A DNA stretch of 11,763 bases, taken from contig CAJXRL010000063.1 in NCBI GenBank assembly GCA_913059105.1, positions 1-11,763 of the forward strand. Direction: 5' to 3'. The notes below the pieces were generated by a model that made no database searches, had not been told where the DNA came from, and saw only the letters and a list, made by a program, of their open reading frames with translations. The DNA comes from an uncultured Flavobacteriales bacterium (GTDB lineage: Bacteria; Bacteroidota; Bacteroidia; Flavobacteriales_E; Vicingaceae). Position 1 is the first letter of the stretch. Every line of letters begins with the position of its first letter. A program made the translations under genes and the position numbers. Positions 7,438-11,763 of the stretch are shown here, in pieces.

Positions 7438-7731
7438 AATTTGAAAGTGAAGTGACTTACATTAATGATTGAATTAAAACAAATCACAATCCTAAATACA
7501 TGAAGTATCGATTTCTTTATAGACGTATTAAACTCTAAAATAGTTCTGTAGTTTAGTTAATAGACTTTTGAGATTGAAGTAAAAAAAGGAGCATTTGATT
7601 AATCTGGATGCCCATCCATTTATGTAAAATACCTTTTAAGTTAAAATAATCTAACATTGATTTTCGAAGTGCCAACAATTTTTCGGCATTTAGCCCCGTT
7701 CTATTATCAGAAACCATTTAAAACCGATAGT
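7438..7731. promoter_or_regulatory. Divergent intergenic region between propeller gene and TonB gene
   Basis: These 294 AT-rich bases lie between two divergent starts and must hold both promoters, yet no exact TAnnTTTG match is present for either. The nearest forms are TAACATTG at 7652-7659 and GACTTTTG at 7563-7570 on the plus strand. An operator-like inverted repeat, TGGATG-CC-CATCCA, lies at 7605-7618. A weaker TAAACT/AGTTTA pair lies at 7529-7534 and 7550-7555. No RNA gene or further coding sequence is apparent. Confidence 0.5.
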
Positions 7732-8484
7732 ATGAAAAATCCAAATCACAAAAGAGAACAACGATTTCCATTTGCTCAGCGATTTTTAACCGGATTAATC
7801 ATTGCCTTAACACTTTCCTTAACTGCCTTTGAATGGACCTCTACAAAATTTACTCCTGTTCCACCTGAACGTGAAATTGACACAAGCTACTTTGACGATG
7901 AAGTGATAATGCTTCCAATTAAACTTCAGAAAGAAAAAATTCAGGCATTAAAGCCAGAATCAAACTCCGCAAAAATTAAAGTTGTTGACGATTTCGAACC
8001 AACAATTATAGATAAACCAAAAGATGAACCAGTAAAAAAAGATGATACCCCAACAAATAATATATCAAGCAAAATAGGGCCAATAGACCCAGATGCATAT
8101 GGTCCAGATTTGAATTTCAAAGAAACAGACTTGGACAAGATTCATGTTAAAGTTGAAATTTTTGCCCACTATGATAATTGCAAAGAACTACGAGGTGAAG
8201 AACTGCAAATGTGCAGTGAATTAAGCATCAAAAATGAAGTTAAAAAGCTATTTCGGGTAACTGAACAAATGAAAGTCATAGGAGGGAAACAAGGTGCGTT
8301 AATGACTTTTGTTATAGACAAAAAAGGAAATATTACAAATATTGAAACGTTGCAATCAAATAACAAATATGTCGCAAAGGCAGCCAAAAAAGCCATCGAA
8401 AGACTTCCTCAAATGAATCCAGCCATGCAGCAAGGAAGAGCCGTCCCTTTGCAAGTTAAAATCCCTATTGTTGTAAATATGTAA
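7732..8484 (+). CDS. TonB family protein (energy transducer)
   Basis: A 250-residue inner-membrane-anchored periplasmic protein. TonB proteins pass energy from the proton motive force, via ExbB-ExbD, to outer-membrane TonB-dependent transporters. A basic cytoplasmic N-terminus (1-17) precedes one membrane helix (about 18-34, FLTGLIIALTLSLTAFEW). A Pro/Lys/Asp-rich periplasmic spacer follows (about 40-135, with DKPKDEPVKKDD), then a C-terminal TonB domain (about 160-250). That domain shows GALMTFVIDKKGNITNIE, then a helix, then LPQMNPAMQQGRAVPLQVKIPI, the usual closing strand pattern. C150 and C161 sit at positions where Bacteroidota TonB domains often carry a Cys pair. ATG at 7732 is chosen over the upstream TTG at 7657, which would add 25 residues before the basic N-terminus. 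No exbB or exbD is nearby. The exact partner transporter is unknown. Confidence 0.85.
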   Translation: MKNPNHKREQRFPFAQRFLTGLIIALTLSLTAFEWTSTKFTPVPPEREIDTSYFDDEVIMLPIKLQKEKIQALKPESNSAKIKVVDDFEPTIIDKPKDEPVKKDDTPTNNISSKIGPIDPDAYGPDLNFKETDLDKIHVKVEIFAHYDNCKELRGEELQMCSELSIKNEVKKLFRVTEQMKVIGGKQGALMTFVIDKKGNITNIETLQSNNKYVAKAAKKAIERLPQMNPAMQQGRAVPLQVKIPIVVNM

Positions 8485-8517
8485 TAGAATAAAATTGGTA
8501 TAGTAACGATTTTTATT

Positions 8518-8547
8518 TTACGTTTGACTTCATGAAGTCAAACGTAA
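8518..8547. promoter_or_regulatory. Perfect 30-bp palindrome over cyclase promoter and start codon
   Basis: The left arm TTACGTTTGACTTCA (8518-8532) is followed with no gap by its exact reverse complement (8533-8547). The -7 element TACGTTTG (8519-8526) and the ATG (8532-8534) of the cyclase gene both lie inside it, and an identical TACGTTTG faces the other way (8546-8539). A possible -33 TTG is at 8495-8497, with a 21-bp spacer. As RNA it could fold into a 13-bp stem with a CAUG loop, followed by UUUU at 8548-8551. It could be an operator for a dimeric regulator, a terminator for the TonB gene, or a start-codon-masking hairpin. Confidence 0.8.
8519..8526 (+). promoter_or_regulatory. Candidate -7 promoter element of the cyclase gene
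   Basis: TACGTTTG is an exact TAnnTTTG match, 5 bp before the ATG at 8532, inside the left arm of the 30-bp palindrome. Transcription would begin about at the start codon, giving a leaderless mRNA. A TTG at 8495-8497 is a possible -33 element with slightly long spacing. Confidence 0.5.
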
Positions 8548-9281
8548 TTTTAGGATCATCGCAGTTTCAAGTAGATTTTTCCAAACCATTAGACATTTCA
8601 ATGCCATTGCATGTTGGAAAAGACAACCCCAGCGCCTGGTATGTAGCTCCGCCAACTATTGAACCAGTGCGAACAGAACAATTCACAGGAGCTGTTGCCG
8701 AAGGCGGCAGCGTAAATTTTAGGAATATCTCCTTTAATCCACATGGGCACGGGACCCATACAGAGTGTGTGGGACACATTTCAAAGGAAGTATATTCAAT
8801 AAATAAAGTTTTAACACAATTTTTCTTTTCAGCAGAATTGATAACAATTGTTCCTGAAAAAAAAGAAAATGGAGACGAGATAATTACGTGGCAACAAATA
8901 AAATCCGCTCTTCAAAACAAAAATGTTCAGGCCATTGTCATCCGAACACTACCAAATTTGTCAGATAAATTAAGCAAACAATATTCTGACACAAACCCAG
9001 CTTTTGTTGAAGCTAACGCGATGACCGCATTAATCGCATTAGGAATTGACCATTTTTTAATCGACCTGCCTTCGGTTGATAAAGAAATGGACGGCGGTGT
9101 ACTTGCCGCACACCATGCTTTTTGGGAACATCCGGAAAAAACTAACCTCAACAGAACCATTACCGAGTTAATATATGTTCCCGAAGAAATTACTGACGGA
9201 CACTATTTATTGAACCTTCAAATCGCTCCCTTTGAAAATGATGCTAGCCCAAGCAAACCTATCTTATATTCCGTTTCTTAA
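8532..9281 (+). CDS. Cyclase family metal-dependent hydrolase
   Basis: A 249-residue cytoplasmic protein (no signal peptide) of the cyclase/KynB-like superfamily. Characterised members are metal-dependent amidohydrolases such as kynurenine formamidase. The metal-binding region is NPHGHGTHTECVGH (69-82). It resembles the HxGTHxDxPxH signature, but with one inserted residue, Glu (E78) for Asp, and Gly in place of the residue before the last His. A second conserved part, LIDLPSVDKEMDGGVLAAHHAFW, starts near 176 and supplies further His/Asp candidates. Length and the DFSKPLDISMPL N-terminus fit the family. The substrate cannot be read from sequence, and there are no tryptophan-catabolism genes nearby, so kynurenine formamidase is not assigned. 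Its TAA abuts the ATG of the downstream exporter with no bases between, which implies co-translation. The start codon lies in a perfect 30-bp palindrome. Confidence 0.85.
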   Translation: MKSNVILGSSQFQVDFSKPLDISMPLHVGKDNPSAWYVAPPTIEPVRTEQFTGAVAEGGSVNFRNISFNPHGHGTHTECVGHISKEVYSINKVLTQFFFSAELITIVPEKKENGDEIITWQQIKSALQNKNVQAIVIRTLPNLSDKLSKQYSDTNPAFVEANAMTALIALGIDHFLIDLPSVDKEMDGGVLAAHHAFWEHPEKTNLNRTITELIYVPEEITDGHYLLNLQIAPFENDASPSKPILYSVS

Positions 9282-10190
9282 ATGAAGAACTTATTATTGC
9301 TTCACCTGGTGGTTCTTATTTTTGGTTTCACCGGAATTTTAGGAAAACTGCTGACCATTCCGTCAGACCAGTTAGTCTGGTACCGTATGTTTTTTGCCAC
9401 TTGTTCATTAGCGCTGTACATTTTCCTAATGAAAAAAAGTTTTAAAATGAAACGCATTGGGATCCTACAAACGATCGGCGTAGGTTTTATAATTGCAGCA
9501 CATTGGATTTTCTTTTTTGAAGCCATTAAACAATCAAATGTTTCCATCGCTTTAGCAGCTACGGCCACTGGTTCGTTATTCACAGCTCTTATAGAACCAA
9601 TTTTTTTCAAACGAAAACTTCATTTGTACGAATTGCTACTAGGCAGTATTGTTATGTTGGGACTTTATTTTATCTTTCAATTTGAAACAGATAATTCAAT
9701 TGGGATATGGTTGGGTGTTTTAGCCGCACTACTCGCGTCAATATTCACAGTCATTAATGGGCAACTCATTAAAAAATATGACTCTACAAGAATCTCATTC
9801 TATGAATTAGGTGGCGGTGTTATCGCCATTACCCTGTACTTTTTAATTTTCACTCCTTCAAGCCTTCCCGATTTCCAACTTTCTACTTCCAATTGGTTAT
9901 GGATGTTAATTTTAGCAATTGTGTGCACCGCCTTTGCATTTGTGGCAAGTGTCAAGGTAATGGAAGAGCTTACTCCCTTTACAGTATCCTTAAGTATTAA
10001 CTTAGAGCCAGTCTATGGTATTTTGCTTGCATTAGTCATTTTTGGAGAGTCTGAAAAAATGTCAAATGGGTTTTACATTGGCACTTCATTGATCTTATGC
10101 TCTCTATTTCTGAACGTTTGGATAAAAAGGCGACTTAAAAAGAAAGGCTATCTTATTAACTTTTCATCCTTGAAAGACGGTAGAAATTAA
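9282..10190 (+). CDS. EamA/DMT superfamily transporter
   Basis: A 302-residue inner-membrane protein with about ten hydrophobic helices arranged as two EamA repeats (about 5-132 and 140-282). The paired motifs IEPIFF (104-109) and LEPVYG (241-246) occur at equivalent places near the end of each half, as is typical for the drug/metabolite transporter superfamily. Such proteins usually export amino acids, metabolites or toxic compounds; the substrate here is not predictable. A short basic C-terminal tail (283-302) lies in the cytoplasm. The ATG immediately follows the cyclase TAA, with no Shine-Dalgarno sequence, so translation is likely coupled. The pairing suggests, without proving, that the hydrolase and exporter act on related compounds. 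Confidence 0.9.
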   Translation: MKNLLLLHLVVLIFGFTGILGKLLTIPSDQLVWYRMFFATCSLALYIFLMKKSFKMKRIGILQTIGVGFIIAAHWIFFFEAIKQSNVSIALAATATGSLFTALIEPIFFKRKLHLYELLLGSIVMLGLYFIFQFETDNSIGIWLGVLAALLASIFTVINGQLIKKYDSTRISFYELGGGVIAITLYFLIFTPSSLPDFQLSTSNWLWMLILAIVCTAFAFVASVKVMEELTPFTVSLSINLEPVYGILLALVIFGESEKMSNGFYIGTSLILCSLFLNVWIKRRLKKKGYLINFSSLKDGRN

Positions 10191-10209
10191 GCAAAACTCG
10201 CTGTGTTAA

Positions 10210-10235
10210 CTGCTTATATTTGCTTAAATAAGCAG
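10210..10235. promoter_or_regulatory. Inverted repeat overlapping the metG promoter
   Basis: CTGCTTAT (10210-10217) and ATAAGCAG (10228-10235) are perfect 8-bp arms around a 10-bp centre. TGCTTA recurs inside the centre (10221-10226), so that TGCTTA-AA-TAAGCA is a second, tighter palindrome. The repeat spans the -7 element TATATTTG. Most of it lies upstream of the predicted transcription start, which favours a DNA operator over an RNA hairpin. There is no T-tract after it, so a terminator is unlikely. Confidence 0.5.
10215..10222 (+). promoter_or_regulatory. Candidate -7 promoter element of metG
   Basis: TATATTTG is an exact TAnnTTTG match 17 bp before the metG ATG, giving a predicted leader of about 10 nt. 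No TTG -33 element is found at the usual spacing. Confidence 0.5.
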
Positions 10236-10239
10236 AGAA

Positions 10240-11716
10240 ATGGAGAAGAAAGTGGCGAAAAAACACCTGATAACGGCAGCTTTACCCTATGCAAACGGAC
10301 CTATACACATTGGTCATTTAGCAGGGGCATATTTACCAGCCGATATTTACACCCGTTTTTTACGAATGAAGGGAGATGATGTTGCTTTTATATGTGGTTC
10401 AGATGAACATGGTGCAGCAATTACGCTAAGAGCCAAAAAAGAAGGAACTACACCACAAGCCATAGTCGATAAATACCATGAACTAAATGCAAAAGCATTT
10501 ACCGATTTTGGAATCAGTTTCGATATTTTTCACAGGACTTCCTCCAAACTCCATCATGAAACTGCACAAGAGTTTTTTTTAGAGCTTGATAAAAAAGATG
10601 CTTTTACCAAAGAAACCAGAGATCAGTTTTACGATGATGAATACAATCAATTTTTAGCAGACCGATATGTTACGGGAACATGTCCAAAATGCAGTAGCGA
10701 ACGAGCATATGGCGATCAATGCGAAAATTGCGGAACAAGTCTAAATCCAACCGACTTAATAAACCCCGTTTCTACTTTAAGTGGAAAAGCACCAGTTTTA
10801 AGAGAAACGTCACATTGGTATTTACCGATGGGCCGTCATGAAAAATGGTTAAAAGAATGGATTGAAGAAGGTACCTTAAATGGAAAAGCCCATCATAATC
10901 CAAAAGAATGGAGAAACCAGGTTATTGGCCAATGCAAGTCATGGATTGATGGAGGGTTACATTCAAGAGCCATGACAAGAGACTTAGATTGGGGGGTAAA
11001 AGTTCCAACTAAAGACGGCGAAGGCAAAGTGCTTTATGTTTGGCTAGATGCGCCAATTGGGTATATCTCCGCAACAAAAGAATGGGCTACCAAAAACAAT
11101 AAAAATTGGAAAGATTATTGGCAAGATGAAGAAACAAATTTGGTTCACTTCATCGGAAAAGACAACATTGTATTTCACTGTATCATATTCCCAATACTCT
11201 TAAAAATGCATGAAGGTTATAACCTTCCGGTTAGTGTTCCTGCTAATGAATTTCTAAATTTAGAAGGAGATAAAATTTCAACCTCTAGAGATTGGGCAGT
11301 TTGGCTCCACGAATTCAATGAAGAATTCCCAGACAAACAAGATGTGCTACGATATGTTTTATGCTCCATAGCTCCAGAATCGAAAGACAGTGAATTTACT
11401 TGGGACGATTTTCAGGCAAGAAACAACAGTGAGTTGGTTGCCATATATGGGAATTTTGTCAATAGAGCTGCAGTTCTGGTTGATAAGTATTATCAAGGCA
11501 CAGTTCCTGAACTTTCTCAAAACAACTACCCAGAAATTACTGAACAATTGCAGAAATCTGCAAAGGCAATTAACGATAAGCTGAATAAAAAACAATTTAG
11601 AGATGCGCAAAACGAGGCGATAAACATAGCTCGCTTGGGAAATAAATTTTTAGCAGAAACTGAGCCATGGAAATTAATAAAAACTGACCCAGAAGAAGTT
11701 AAAAATATATTACATC
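10240..11716 (+). CDS. metG: Methionyl-tRNA synthetase, 3'-truncated by contig end
   Basis: MetRS charges initiator and elongator tRNA-Met with methionine in the cytoplasm. The ATG at 10240 opens MEKKVAKKHLITAALPYANG. A class I HIGH motif follows at 23-26. The zinc knuckle is complete: CPKC (C148, C151) and CENC (C161, C164). The adenylation loop is KISTS at 345-349, a known variant of KMSKS. The anticodon-binding helical domain begins after it (FTWDDFQARNNSELVAIYGNFVNR). Only 492 codons are host sequence. Bacteroidota MetRS is commonly near 680-700 residues with a C-terminal tRNA-binding OB domain, so roughly 190-200 residues are missing. The frame runs on into adapter and would add an artificial VSYTHLRAHETG tail. 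The truncation is technical, not a pseudogene. Confidence 0.96.
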
Positions 11717-11763
11717 CTGTCTCTTATACACATCTCCGAGCCCACGAGACAGGCAGAAATCTC
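11717..11763. other. Nextera adapter plus i7 index, right end
   Basis: Bases 11717-11750 are an exact match to the reverse complement of the Nextera read-2 adapter, starting with the Tn5 mosaic end CTGTCTCTTATACACATCT. Bases 11751-11758 are AGGCAGAA, which I recall as Nextera index N703. ATCTC at 11759-11763 begins the P7 flow-cell sequence. The left end carries the same index in mirror orientation. This is library sequence, not host DNA. Confidence 0.99.

Noticed and set aside
7657..7731. Upstream TTG start for the TonB protein
   Set aside because: It adds 25 residues of unrelated composition before the basic N-terminus and membrane helix; ATG at 7732 fits the family better.
11264..11290. 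KISTS instead of KMSKS as a sign of a defective MetRS
   Set aside because: KxSxS variants are normal in MetRS, and the HIGH and zinc motifs are intact.
1..11763. Inverted Tn5 mosaic ends bounding the whole window, as if a composite transposon
   Set aside because: The 19-bp ends are continuous with Illumina adapter and index sequence, and no transposase is encoded; this is library contamination.

Overview
The window is a complete 11.76 kb assembled contig, not a natural boundary-to-boundary locus. Both ends carry Illumina Nextera read-2 adapter (1-39 and 11717-11763, with matching pieces of one i7 index), so host DNA is 40-11716. The host is a member of the Bacteroidota, most likely a Flavobacteriales-like lineage. 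The evidence is low GC, near-absence of Shine-Dalgarno sequences, six intergenic TAnnTTTG (-7) promoter elements, a secreted protein with a type IX secretion C-terminal sorting domain, a viroplasmin-type RNase H, and Bacteroidota-style TonB and MetRS proteins.

Layout. 40-301: the 3' end of an unrecognised Lys/Ala-rich gene (+), meeting rnhA (-) tail to tail. 1051-2589: lipB (+) and lipA (-), the two lipoate biosynthesis genes, convergent with 6 bp between their stops. 2755-3321: a MarC-family membrane protein (-). 3322-3634: a gap with the marC promoter and a weak small ORF. 3635-5800: rnr, exoribonuclease R (-). 5953-7437: an exported protein made of exactly seven WTQLG-type repeats (predicted seven-bladed beta-propeller) plus a T9SS sorting domain (-). 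7438-7731: a divergent intergenic region. 7732-8484: a TonB-family protein (+). 8532-10190: a two-gene unit, cyclase-family metal hydrolase then EamA/DMT exporter, with stop and start codons abutting (+). 10240-11716: metG, methionyl-tRNA synthetase (+), cut off by the contig end.

Most genes are housekeeping (lipoylation, RNA turnover, translation) or cell envelope (MarC, TonB, T9SS cargo, exporter). No phage, CRISPR, tRNA, rRNA or true mobile element was seen.

The most unusual signal is a perfect 30-bp palindrome at 8518-8547. It spans the -7 promoter element and start codon of the cyclase gene, places an identical -7 element on the opposite strand, and would fold the start codon into a hairpin loop in any read-through transcript. 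A second inverted repeat overlaps the metG promoter.
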